From NCBI GenBank assembly GCA_031292565.1, contig JARLGW010000001.1:868001-932000 (forward strand): a stretch of 64,000 nt of DNA, read 5' to 3'. This DNA is from Paludibacteraceae bacterium (GTDB taxonomy: Bacteria; Bacteroidota; Bacteroidia; Bacteroidales; Paludibacteraceae). The notes below the pieces were generated by a model. It was not told the origin of the DNA, did no database searches, and saw nothing but the letters and a program-made list of their open reading frames with translations. A program made the position numbers and the translations under genes. Below, in pieces: positions 26,551-34,606 of the stretch (positions within the stretch are counted from its first letter, which is position 1; each line of letters starts with the position of its first letter).

Positions 26551-26859
26551 ATGGCTTGGAATCAGGAAAAACAGAAAAAACAAAAAGACAGCTTTTGGAT
26601 AGGATTTATTCCCGGAATTATTCTCCCTATTTCTATCATTATATTCATGATAAAGCAGAACACGGATCAAAGCATTGGTTACGTGCTAGAAAAGCTTTTT
26701 CTTATTATTCACAACACGGGGATGCATCATTTAATGGTGGGCATTCTGCCTAACCTAGTGCTCTTTTTCGTTTTCTACATGATGAAAAAAGAAAAAGCGG
26801 TGAGCGGGGCTTTCGTGGGAACAATTCCGTATATCATACTTATGTTTTGGGTGTTTTAA
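26551..26859 (+). CDS. Small inner-membrane protein of unknown function
   Basis: The protein has 102 aa. A charged N-terminus (NQEKQKKQKDS) precedes three hydrophobic segments (about 16-34, 62-76 and 84-101). I do not recognise a named family. It lies 52 bp before lpxB on the same strand and shares its promoter, so a role near lipid A synthesis is possible but only by position. A longer overlapping frame (26424-26753) was not chosen because it lacks membrane-protein or domain character. Confidence 0.65.
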   Translation: MAWNQEKQKKQKDSFWIGFIPGIILPISIIIFMIKQNTDQSIGYVLEKLFLIIHNTGMHHLMVGILPNLVLFFVFYMMKKEKAVSGAFVGTIPYIILMFWVF

Positions 26860-26911
26860 AAAAACGCTTATATAATCAGAGACAGAAATTATTGTCTCAT
26901 GCTCAATTTAT

Positions 26912-28042
26912 ATGAAATATTTTATCATTGCAGGTGAGGCTTCCGGCGACCTACACGCGTCGAACTTGATGCGGGAGCTAAAAGTAAAAGATGCTAAGGC
27001 GGAATTTTGTTTTTTAGGAGGCGATTTGATGGCGGCTCAAGGAGGAACGCTGGTAAAACATTACCGCGACATGGCTTTCATGGGTATCATTTCAGTGGTG
27101 CTTAACCTGCGTACAGTGTTGAAAAACTTGAAAGACTGCAAGCATAGCATCCAGGCATTTCAACCGGATGTTGTTATCTTGGTTGACTACCCAAGTTTTA
27201 ACTTGCGTATAGCGAAGTTTGTAAAAACAAAGCTCAAAAACATACCTGTATATTACTACATCTCACCCAAAATATGGGCATGGAAAGAATATCGCATCAA
27301 GAGCATCAAGAAGTATATTGACAAGATGTACACCATCCTCCCTTTTGAAACTCCTTTCTATAAAAAGCATAATTTTGAAGTTACCTATGTAGGAAACCCT
27401 TGTGTGGATTCGGTTGCACTCCGGCCAAATCAAGACGAATCGTTTACGGCATTTACACAACGCACAGGGTTGTCCGACAAGCCTATTGTTGCTCTACTAG
27501 CGGGTAGCCGAAAGCAGGAGATTAAAGGATGCTTGCCTACCATGCTAAAAATGGCAAAACATTATCCTCAATATCAATTTATAGTGGCCGGGGCTCCGGG
27601 CATCGATTCTTCTTTTTATGAAGAACTGATGACCGGAACTACGGTAAAGATTATTTACAACGAAACGTACAACTTATTGCAGCAGGCACACTCGGCAGTG
27701 GTTAATTCGGGTACGGCCACGTTAGAAACCGCTTTATTCAGGGTTCCTCAGGTAGTTGTATATAACATTGCGGGAGGTATATTGGCCAACATTGCTCAAT
27801 CATTGATCTTAAAAGTGAAATATGTTTCGTTAGTCAATCTGATTGCCGATAAAGAATTGGTAAAAGAATTGATCGCTCATTACTTTACCGAGAAAAATTT
27901 GAGGTATCAATTAGAACGGGTTTTATTCTTACAAGCACAGCGAAATAAAATGATAGAAGGATATTATGAAATTATAGCACTGCTAGGCGAACCGGGAACG
28001 GCAAAACATGCTGCCGAAGAAATATACAAATCATTAATATAA
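26912..28042 (+). CDS. lpxB: Lipid-A-disaccharide synthase
   Basis: At 376 aa it is a GT19 glycosyltransferase of standard length. It starts with the family signature IIAGEASGDLHASNLM, continues with LGGDLMAAQGG, DYPSFNLRIAKF, YYISPKIWAWKE and ends with the donor-binding region NSGTATLETALF. It joins lipid X to UDP-2,3-diacylglucosamine to make the lipid A disaccharide on the inner face of the inner membrane. It is last in its transcription unit. Confidence 0.97.
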   Translation: MKYFIIAGEASGDLHASNLMRELKVKDAKAEFCFLGGDLMAAQGGTLVKHYRDMAFMGIISVVLNLRTVLKNLKDCKHSIQAFQPDVVILVDYPSFNLRIAKFVKTKLKNIPVYYYISPKIWAWKEYRIKSIKKYIDKMYTILPFETPFYKKHNFEVTYVGNPCVDSVALRPNQDESFTAFTQRTGLSDKPIVALLAGSRKQEIKGCLPTMLKMAKHYPQYQFIVAGAPGIDSSFYEELMTGTTVKIIYNETYNLLQQAHSAVVNSGTATLETALFRVPQVVVYNIAGGILANIAQSLILKVKYVSLVNLIADKELVKELIAHYFTEKNLRYQLERVLFLQAQRNKMIEGYYEIIALLGEPGTAKHAAEEIYKSLI

Positions 28043-28045
28043 TTT

Positions 28046-28094
28046 TAACACGTATGATAATTTCATTACGATAAAGTTATTCGTGTGTTTTTTG
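28046..28094 (+). terminator. Possible terminator of lpxB
   Basis: AACACG and CGTGTGTT can pair with one bulged base around a long loop, and a TTTTTT run follows. The structure is weak. Confidence 0.35.
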
Positions 28095-28283
28095 GTTAAG
28101 AACAATTAATTTTGGCATCTCATTATGTATGTAATGAGAATTGAATTGAAGGAAAATAAAATAAAACAGACACTCAATTTTAACAAAAAAGAGTATGTTG
28201 TTAATAGTTTATTTATATATTTTTACATTTCATTCATTACCAACTTATTTTTATTCTAAAACAAGAAAAGCGACTAACTACCT

Positions 28284-30071
28284 ATGAAAAAACTTTTTAT
28301 CGGGGGAATTATCCTTTTTTCATGTTTATCCGCCGTACATGGACAAACATTCAGAAGCGCATCACCTACCCTATCAGCCAACGCTAAACAAATTTGCTTT
28401 GATGGCACAAGTTATCCTTTGCTGAATATCGCTTCTGGCAGTGGAACATCATCTTATGTAGGTTCGGTTATTAACGACCCCACCGACCCAATTGCCACAA
28501 AGGGTATTTACTTCAAAGCCTCAAATGCAACCGGTTTTAGTTTTGCAAGCAGCAATACAAGCGTTGTTACAACTAGCAATATAAGCATGACCTTTGTTTC
28601 GGGCGACACTTGCCTATTGAAAATAAAACCAACAGGTGTAGGCTATGCCACCATAACAGTTCAAGCCACCAATGGAAGTAACACGTCTGCTACATATACA
28701 ATAAATGTGGCAGCCTCAGCAGCCTCAGCCTATGGAGCCAATACTATATTCCCCACCCTTGTTGCAGATGCATCAGCAGTTGCCACAATTGATAGCAACT
28801 ACATGTTTATTGCCGATGATGAAACTAACGTGATACGTATGTTTAACCGGAAAATGTCGGGACAATCGCTTTACACCTTGGATATTACCAGCGGAGGTGG
28901 AGGAGCCTCCGGCGAAGAGTTTGACCTGGAAGCAGCCACTGTAAGTAGTTCTACCTACAATAACGGACGACGCATTTATTGGATGGGGTCGCTTGGAAAT
29001 AGTAAAAAAGGAGCATCAAAACCATACAGAGATCGAGTTGTCACCACAGATATGTCAGGCACAGGTATATCCACGACTTTAACCGTGAAAAGCTATTCGG
29101 CAAACATGCGTTCCGCGTTAATCTCCTGGGGAGATGCTAATTCGTGGGGCTTTACAGCATCAGCCTACGCTGCATCTTCGGGAGGCATGATACCTAAACG
29201 CATTGACGGGTTCAACATCGAAGGTTTGAGTGTTACTCACGCTGGAGAAACTGCTTACATAGGCTTTAGAGCCCCATGTGTTCCTACAAAAGGCACAACA
29301 CCTAGCTCGGACAACTCGAATAGGAAATATGCTTTGTTAGCACCGGTTACAAACTTTGAAACCATGATGAATGTTTCAGGAAAATCAAGCATTACCCCTA
29401 CTATAGGTGAACCTGTTCTTTTTGACTTTGCCGGATTGGGTATTCGTGACCTATTACGGGTAGGAAGTAATAAATACATAATCATAGCCGGTTTGTTTGA
29501 AGGTGGTGGTACCCCTGCCGTTTATTTATGGGACGGTGCGGTGCCTGCCAATTCGGGTACAAACCCAATTACAACGGCAACTTCCAGCTTACTGAAATTA
29601 CCGCTTGACTTGACCGATTTGGTTCAACCATCAGCCGACGGTGGGGTGGAAGGACATCCCGAAGCTATATTGGCCGAACAGGTGGATTCTACTTTGTATA
29701 TTCATCTTATTTGCGACAATGGAACCGTGGTTTATTATAATGACGCGCAAGCTGCTAAAGACTTGTCGCTAAGCCAACCTCAATATAGCAAATTCCGTAT
29801 GGATAATTACACGTACAGCTTACCAACTATAACTACTAAAGCTACCTTGACAAAATTAAGTTCGGTTTCGTGGACTGTGGTTAACGACAAATTGGAAATA
29901 ACCGGGGTGGCAAAAGGAACTGTAATTTCAGTCTTTAACCCGAAAGGACAAAGCATTGCAACACAAACAGCCAACAATAAAGCATCTGTATCTTTGCCAA
30001 CAAAAGGCGCATTCATTGTTAATCTTTCAGGAAGCGAAGGCTCACGAAGTTTTAAAATATTGAATAAATAA
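28284..30071 (+). CDS. Secreted DUF3616-type protein with T9SS C-terminal sorting region
   Basis: The protein has 595 aa. A signal peptide (1-20) is followed by a region of about 120 residues resembling a bacterial Ig-like fold (SNTSVVTTSNISMTF, IKPTGVGYATITVQATNGS). The middle resembles DUF3616 (FIADDETNVIRMFNR, RRIYWMGSLGNSKKG, DGFNIEGLSV, TAYIGFRAP), probably a beta-propeller. The last 80 residues look like a type A T9SS sorting domain (VISVFNPKGQSIA, GAFIVNLSG). It should be exported and placed on the cell surface or released. Its role is unknown. Single-gene unit with a terminator. Confidence 0.75.
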   Translation: MKKLFIGGIILFSCLSAVHGQTFRSASPTLSANAKQICFDGTSYPLLNIASGSGTSSYVGSVINDPTDPIATKGIYFKASNATGFSFASSNTSVVTTSNISMTFVSGDTCLLKIKPTGVGYATITVQATNGSNTSATYTINVAASAASAYGANTIFPTLVADASAVATIDSNYMFIADDETNVIRMFNRKMSGQSLYTLDITSGGGGASGEEFDLEAATVSSSTYNNGRRIYWMGSLGNSKKGASKPYRDRVVTTDMSGTGISTTLTVKSYSANMRSALISWGDANSWGFTASAYAASSGGMIPKRIDGFNIEGLSVTHAGETAYIGFRAPCVPTKGTTPSSDNSNRKYALLAPVTNFETMMNVSGKSSITPTIGEPVLFDFAGLGIRDLLRVGSNKYIIIAGLFEGGGTPAVYLWDGAVPANSGTNPITTATSSLLKLPLDLTDLVQPSADGGVEGHPEAILAEQVDSTLYIHLICDNGTVVYYNDAQAAKDLSLSQPQYSKFRMDNYTYSLPTITTKATLTKLSSVSWTVVNDKLEITGVAKGTVISVFNPKGQSIATQTANNKASVSLPTKGAFIVNLSGSEGSRSFKILNK

Positions 30072-30094
30072 ACTATCAATATAAATTTTCTCCC

Positions 30095-30130
30095 AAGCCC
30101 CGTCTTTATACAACAAAGACGGGGCTTTGT
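30095..30130 (+). terminator. Intrinsic terminator of the DUF3616-type gene
   Basis: A perfect 13-bp GC-rich stem (AAGCCCCGTCTTT 30095-30107 with 30115-30127) with a 7-nt loop is followed by a T-rich stretch. Confidence 0.85.
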
Positions 30131-30170
30131 TGTTTCAGAGTAGCTGTTATAAGCTCTTCACCCTCTCGTT

Positions 30171-30201
30171 ATTGTTTCGTAATTTCCACCCTATACTTTT
30201 G
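30171..30201 (+). promoter_or_regulatory. Promoter of the 288-aa T9SS cargo gene
   Basis: ATTG (30171-30174) and a perfect TACTTTTG (30194-30201) are 19 nt apart. They give a leader of about 75 nt. Confidence 0.5.
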
Positions 30202-30282
30202 TTTAAACATTTCACCGAAGACACTTACGGCAAGACCAACTAACGCCCGGCATAAAAAAAAATTTAAACAATAAATAAAATT

Positions 30283-31149
30283 ATGAAAATATCTCTGAAA
30301 AGAACCATTACAACAACTATTATTTCTATCTTGGTTTTGAGTGCGACGGCACAAACTACCATTGTAAGTTGGGGTTTTGAATCGGGAAGTACATCAGCTG
30401 CCACAGGCACAGGCACTATTGCAGGCATAGGTGGTGTTACCACATCGGTAGATGCCACTAAGGGGATTACCACCGGAACTTCCACTACCAGCGGTGTGTT
30501 AGAATCGAGCTTAACACTAACCGGATATTGCTTTTCTACCATAAATTACCCGGCACAAGGCACTCCAAGTAAAACTGCCGGCATTCAGATTAATGCAAGT
30601 ACATCAGGCTATAAGGACATCATATTCACAATGGACATGCGTCATGGAAACAAATGTGCCAATACCGCGGTGTTGCAATATACCACCGATGGTTCTAGCT
30701 GGAATGATGCCACCTCTTATGTAACAATTGTGAACAACGACACTTGGTTTCTACGGTCTTACGACTTTAGCAGCCTTACCGAGGTGAACAACAATGCTAA
30801 TTTTGCAATCCGCGTGGTTTCTTCTTTCGCAAGCGGAACTTCGGCCTATGCTGCATCCAACTCAAGCAGTAGTTATGATGTAACCAAGGGTTATCGGTTT
30901 GACAATATTTCGTTGAAAGGAACCGAGATAACCAGTAGTGAGATTGAAACCGTTTCAAGCAATTCATGGAAACTATCGGGCAAGGTGTTGAACTTTGGCA
31001 GTGTTACCCAAAACAAGATTGAAGTATATAACCTAATTGGAATAAAAGTTGCTTCATCCGAACCTGTATCACAAATAACACTGCCTTTATCACAAGGATT
31101 TTACATTGTGAAAGTAGGAACTCTAACGAAAAAGATCTTCATCAAATAA
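30283..31149 (+). CDS. Secreted protein with T9SS type A sorting domain
   Basis: The protein has 288 aa. A signal peptide (about 1-24, ending LSATAQ) is followed by a beta-rich domain of about 190 residues (TTIVSWGFESGS at its start, IIFTMDMRHGNKC, WFLRSYDFSSLTEV) that resembles carbohydrate-binding or choice-of-anchor modules. The C-terminal 70 residues form the sorting domain (VLNFGSVTQNKIEVYNLIG, GFYIVKVGTLTKKIFIK). No catalytic motif is visible. It has its own promoter and terminator. Confidence 0.75.
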   Translation: MKISLKRTITTTIISILVLSATAQTTIVSWGFESGSTSAATGTGTIAGIGGVTTSVDATKGITTGTSTTSGVLESSLTLTGYCFSTINYPAQGTPSKTAGIQINASTSGYKDIIFTMDMRHGNKCANTAVLQYTTDGSSWNDATSYVTIVNNDTWFLRSYDFSSLTEVNNNANFAIRVVSSFASGTSAYAASNSSSSYDVTKGYRFDNISLKGTEITSSEIETVSSNSWKLSGKVLNFGSVTQNKIEVYNLIGIKVASSEPVSQITLPLSQGFYIVKVGTLTKKIFIK

Positions 31150-31175
31150 CCCTTTCATAAGTTTTTGTAATCAAT

Positions 31176-31218
31176 AAAAGGAGAAAGTTCAGCGTTGAAT
31201 TTTCTCCTTTTTCTTTTT
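31176..31218 (+). terminator. Intrinsic terminator of the 288-aa cargo gene
   Basis: A perfect 11-bp stem (AAAAGGAGAAA 31176-31186 with 31201-31211) is followed by TTCTTTTTT. Confidence 0.8.
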
Positions 31219-31256
31219 TGTTATCTTTTAATTGTTAATAAAATTCCGTTCTAATT

Positions 31257-31288
31257 TTTCATTTATTGGGTGTGTAATATTATCTTTA
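31257..31288 (+). promoter_or_regulatory. Candidate promoter of the OmpA-like lipoprotein gene
   Basis: TTTC (31257-31260) and TATCTTTA (31281-31288) have the correct 20-nt spacing, each with one mismatch to consensus, 32 nt before the start codon. Confidence 0.4.
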
Positions 31289-31319
31289 CTTTTCAAGTTT
31301 ATTATTTCTCAAATTTTTA

Positions 31320-32315
31320 ATGAAAATGAAAAAAAACTGCATCTTCCCATTCATTTTGATCGGATTAATTGGGTTTAATGCCTGTGCGCCCGTTTATAAA
31401 TGCGGCGAGGCTATACCTGCAAAAAAAAGCTTCTTTTGGGGCAAACGCCTTAAAACGGTAATAACTGAAAGAGATTCTTTATGTGCCAAACTTTCGGCAA
31501 CCGAGCAGCAAGCGGACTCGTTGATGAAAGATACCGTTGCATTAAAGAACAAAGTAAGACAACAAAACAACACTATCAACGGGTTAATTATCGACAAAAA
31601 CGGATTAATTGCCAACAAAGACAGCTTGATTGCCGAAAACAATTCGCTGAAAGCCAACAACGGTAGCTTAAAAAAGAATTACGACAACCTGCAAAATGAA
31701 AAATCAAGTCAAGCCGACCAATTCAACAAAGCGTTGAAACTGAAGTCGAACGAACTAAACCAAAAAGCAAAATTAATAGCCGAACGGGAAAAGAGCTTAA
31801 AGGAAATGCAAAATATTATATCCCGTCAGGATTCGGTGTCCAAGCGACTGAAAGAAACCTTGCGCAAAGCCTTGCTTGGCTTTAAAGCCGATGAGCTATC
31901 CATCGAAAACAAAAACGGGAAAGTATATGTATCCATGTCGGACAAACTACTATTCAAATCGGGCAGTGCCGCCGTGGAAAGCAAAGGAAAAGATGCGCTG
32001 AAAGTATTAGCAGAGGTGTTGGTTAAGAACCCCGACATTGACGTGTTGGTAGAAGGACACACGGATAACGTGCCTATTAAAACAGCTGTATTTAAAGACA
32101 ACTGGGATTTGAGTGTGATACGGGCCACTTCCATCGTGCGCATACTCACGGGAGAATATTCAGTACAACCCACCCAGGTATCAGCAGCCGGTAGAGGCGA
32201 GTTCTTCCCCAAAGCAAGCAACAGCACTCCCGAAGGAAGAGCCCAAAACCGAAGAACGGAAATTATTCTTTCACCAAAATTGGACGAAGTAATGAAGATG
32301 TTGAATAATAATTAA
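31320..32315 (+). CDS. OmpA-family lipoprotein with long coiled coil
   Basis: The protein has 331 aa. The lipobox IGFNAC puts the lipidated Cys near residue 21. A coiled coil of about 150 residues (about 40-190) has asparagine-rich pseudo-repeats around IDKNGLIANKDSLIAENNSL. The C-terminal OmpA/MotB domain (LLFKSGSAAVESKG, VEGHTDNVPIKT, SAAGRGEFFP, QNRRTEIIL) should bind peptidoglycan. Together it would span from the outer membrane to the cell wall. A LuxR-type regulator gene follows after only 13 bp, which is an unusual partner. Confidence 0.9.
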   Translation: MKMKKNCIFPFILIGLIGFNACAPVYKCGEAIPAKKSFFWGKRLKTVITERDSLCAKLSATEQQADSLMKDTVALKNKVRQQNNTINGLIIDKNGLIANKDSLIAENNSLKANNGSLKKNYDNLQNEKSSQADQFNKALKLKSNELNQKAKLIAEREKSLKEMQNIISRQDSVSKRLKETLRKALLGFKADELSIENKNGKVYVSMSDKLLFKSGSAAVESKGKDALKVLAEVLVKNPDIDVLVEGHTDNVPIKTAVFKDNWDLSVIRATSIVRILTGEYSVQPTQVSAAGRGEFFPKASNSTPEGRAQNRRTEIILSPKLDEVMKMLNNN

Positions 32316-32328
32316 CGAGAACTACATT

Positions 32329-33123
32329 ATGAACAACAATAAGGATGCTGTAAACGAGATTAAATCATATGCTAATATCGTCAATCAGCATCCTTTTGTT
32401 TCTAAAGAACTAGATTATTCAATACTGGAAAACTATAAGCCGATCCTCTACCAAATGGCTCAAATAGGAAACAGTAGTATCAGCGTTTATGATTTGTATC
32501 AACATAATCATGCTTTCTATTCACTTAATTTTGTTACTTTTCTAGGATATGCTTTTCAGCAGGCAACCGATAATGGACAACAATTTTTAGATTCAAAGAT
32601 TCATCCGGAAGATTGCTTGAAACTGCGTGAAAGTAGTAATTCCTTTATGAAGGTGCTAAAGCATTTCACTCCTGACGAAAAATTAAATTTCAAATTTATC
32701 AATGAATATAGAATCATGAATATTGATGGAATCTATATTTGGGTTATAGAACAGCATCAAGCATTCATGTTAGACAATTACGGGAACATCTGGTTAGCAA
32801 TCAGCATTATTGATATTTCTCCTAATCAGTCCAAAAAGAAAGAAGTGTCTTCTCAGTTTTTTAATTTTCGAACCAGAAGATCCATTCCTTTTCAATTTGA
32901 AAGTAAAAACGACACCGAAGAATCTTCAATAGTTCTCACAAAAAGAGAAAGTCAGATATTAAGCATGGTTAAGAAAGGATTCCTTAGCAAAGAAATTTCT
33001 GACAAACTTTCTATTAGTGTTCATACGGTTAATACTCATCGTCAGCGTGTACTCGAAAAACTTGGGGCTGACAATTCAATCGAAGCCATTATATTCGCTA
33101 CAAAATATGGGTTATTAGATTAA
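32329..33123 (+). CDS. LuxR-type transcriptional regulator with PAS-like N-terminal domain
   Basis: The protein has 264 aa. The N-terminal 160 residues resemble a PAS-type sensor (FYSLNFVTFLGYAFQQA, YRIMNIDGIYIWVIEQHQA). The C-terminal GerE/LuxR helix-turn-helix is complete (LTKRESQILSMVKKGFLSKE, ISVHTVNTHRQRVLEKLGA). There is no receiver Asp, so it is not a standard response regulator. Its position 13 bp behind the OmpA-like lipoprotein gene suggests cotranscription. Ligand and targets are unknown. Confidence 0.85.
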   Translation: MNNNKDAVNEIKSYANIVNQHPFVSKELDYSILENYKPILYQMAQIGNSSISVYDLYQHNHAFYSLNFVTFLGYAFQQATDNGQQFLDSKIHPEDCLKLRESSNSFMKVLKHFTPDEKLNFKFINEYRIMNIDGIYIWVIEQHQAFMLDNYGNIWLAISIIDISPNQSKKKEVSSQFFNFRTRRSIPFQFESKNDTEESSIVLTKRESQILSMVKKGFLSKEISDKLSISVHTVNTHRQRVLEKLGADNSIEAIIFATKYGLLD

Positions 33124-33466
33124 TCTTCGCATAGCTTTTCCACATCAAATATTCAAATCTTAGTGAGAGTTCCTTTTTGATTGGCAGAATAAATATCCGC
33201 TAATCTAAAGGAACTCCTATTTTATATCAAAGCGACAAAATCAAACTTTCATTAAAAGTTGCTATCCATTATTCTACAATCTTTTCATCATGAATATAAT
33301 CCTACCTATTTAGAATTATTGATACACAAACTTTCCTCAATTTTCATTCAAAAAAATAATGAAAATTCAGTATTGCCCGTCACTACGCATAATTCAATCT
33401 TTGTGTCTCAAAAAAATATAGAAATATTTTAAACGATCGCAAAGAAATTTAATTACAATTTGTAAT
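33124..33466. other. Intergenic region, AT-rich, no gene
   Basis: These 343 bp hold a probable terminator at 33167-33216. The rest is AT-rich, with an AATCTTTG box near 33406 that may serve the epimerase gene. No RNA gene or coding frame is seen. Confidence 0.6.
33167..33216 (+). terminator. Probable terminator of the LuxR-type gene
   Basis: GAGTTCCTTT (33167-33176) pairs perfectly with AAAGGAACTC (33207-33216), and GATT/AATC inside extends the stem. It is followed by CTATTTTATAT, only moderately T-rich. Confidence 0.5.
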
Positions 33467-34456
33467 ATGATGAAATGTCTTGTAACGGGAGGTTCCGGTT
33501 TTTTAGGAACGAATTTAATTCATGAGTTGGTGAAAATTGGTTGGAATGTAAAAGCCATTGTACGGCCGAACTCAAACATAGAATATATTAAATCGTTACC
33601 CATTGAAATTATTTATGGGGATATAGCAAACAGAAAAGATATTGAAAATGCTGTTGTAGGTTGTGAAATCGTTTTCCATGTTGCAGGCGATACCTCATTT
33701 TGGAAAAAGAACTTTAAAAAGCAGCATGTTATAAACACCGAAGTTCCATCAATAATTGCTGAAGCTTGCATTAAAAACAAGGTGAAAAGATTGATACACA
33801 CTAGCACTGTGGATGCGTTAGGTTATAACCCAACAGGATTAGCCACAGAAAGATGGGGTTACTACAATTTTGCAAATATGGACTATAACTATGCCGACAC
33901 AAAAAGAGAAGGTGAAAAGAAACTCATAAAATACAACAGCAAGGATTTGGAAATAATTATTATTTATCCGGGTAGTATGATCGGCCCTTACGACTTCACA
34001 TTTCAATATGGTAGATTATTCTTTGATATACAAAGTGGCAAGATTTTCGGAGCACCTGCCGGAGGAGCTAGTTTTTGCCATGTAACACAAGTTGCTTTAG
34101 CTCATATTAATGCTGCTACTAGAGGCATACCCGGAGAAGGATATATATGTGCTGGAACAAATATTACTTACTCCAAACTATTTGAGCAGATTTCATCAAA
34201 ATTAAAAAAAGAAAATCCTAAATTTATATTTCCAAAATGGCTTCTTGTTACATACGGATATATAGAACAAGCACTTTCCTGTTTTTCAGGTAGAGCTCCT
34301 GAGATTGATCCCGGCAATGCTCGATACATGTCAATAAAAGCTTGGTATGATAGTTCTAAAGCAATTAAAAACATTGATTATCAAATTGTCCCTGTTGAAA
34401 ATATGATTAATGACGCCTACAATTGGTATGTCGAAAATAATTTCATTAAAGCATAA
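33467..34456 (+). CDS. NAD-dependent epimerase/dehydratase (extended SDR)
   Basis: The protein has 329 aa. The Rossmann motif is TGGSGFLGTNLIHEL, the acidic/NADP-discriminating region IVRPNSN follows, and DI at the end of the third strand (IYGDIANRKDI). The active site has STVDALGYNP and the YxxxK motif as YADTKREGEKK. The overall look is that of dihydroflavonol-reductase or 3-beta-HSD-like SDRs acting on small carbonyl or sugar substrates. The substrate cannot be deduced. It is AT-richer than its neighbours and stands alone, so it may have been acquired; a second Met directly follows the first. Confidence 0.85.
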   Translation: MMKCLVTGGSGFLGTNLIHELVKIGWNVKAIVRPNSNIEYIKSLPIEIIYGDIANRKDIENAVVGCEIVFHVAGDTSFWKKNFKKQHVINTEVPSIIAEACIKNKVKRLIHTSTVDALGYNPTGLATERWGYYNFANMDYNYADTKREGEKKLIKYNSKDLEIIIIYPGSMIGPYDFTFQYGRLFFDIQSGKIFGAPAGGASFCHVTQVALAHINAATRGIPGEGYICAGTNITYSKLFEQISSKLKKENPKFIFPKWLLVTYGYIEQALSCFSGRAPEIDPGNARYMSIKAWYDSSKAIKNIDYQIVPVENMINDAYNWYVENNFIKA

Positions 34457-34547
34457 TTAGGTAGGCTGGCTGAAAACTAATTAACAAAGTTACTGTGACT
34501 TTATTTTCTCAATATATAAATCCGTTATACAAAAATCCATTCACATA

Positions 34548-34581
34548 AAAAGAGAATCATGAAATTTCATGATTCTCTTTT
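34548..34581. terminator. Bidirectional terminator between the epimerase and a T9SS cargo gene
   Basis: A perfect 34-bp palindrome (17 bp per arm) lies between convergent genes. It is flanked by T-rich sequence on the forward side and A-rich sequence on the other. Confidence 0.8.
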
Positions 34582-34606
34582 CTATTTTATATACGTCCAA
34601 TAAACT

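Noticed and set aside
26424..26753. 109-codon frame between surE and lpxB
   Set aside because: It covers the surE terminator and overlaps the 102-aa membrane protein in another frame; only the latter has a promoter at the right distance and consistent membrane segments.
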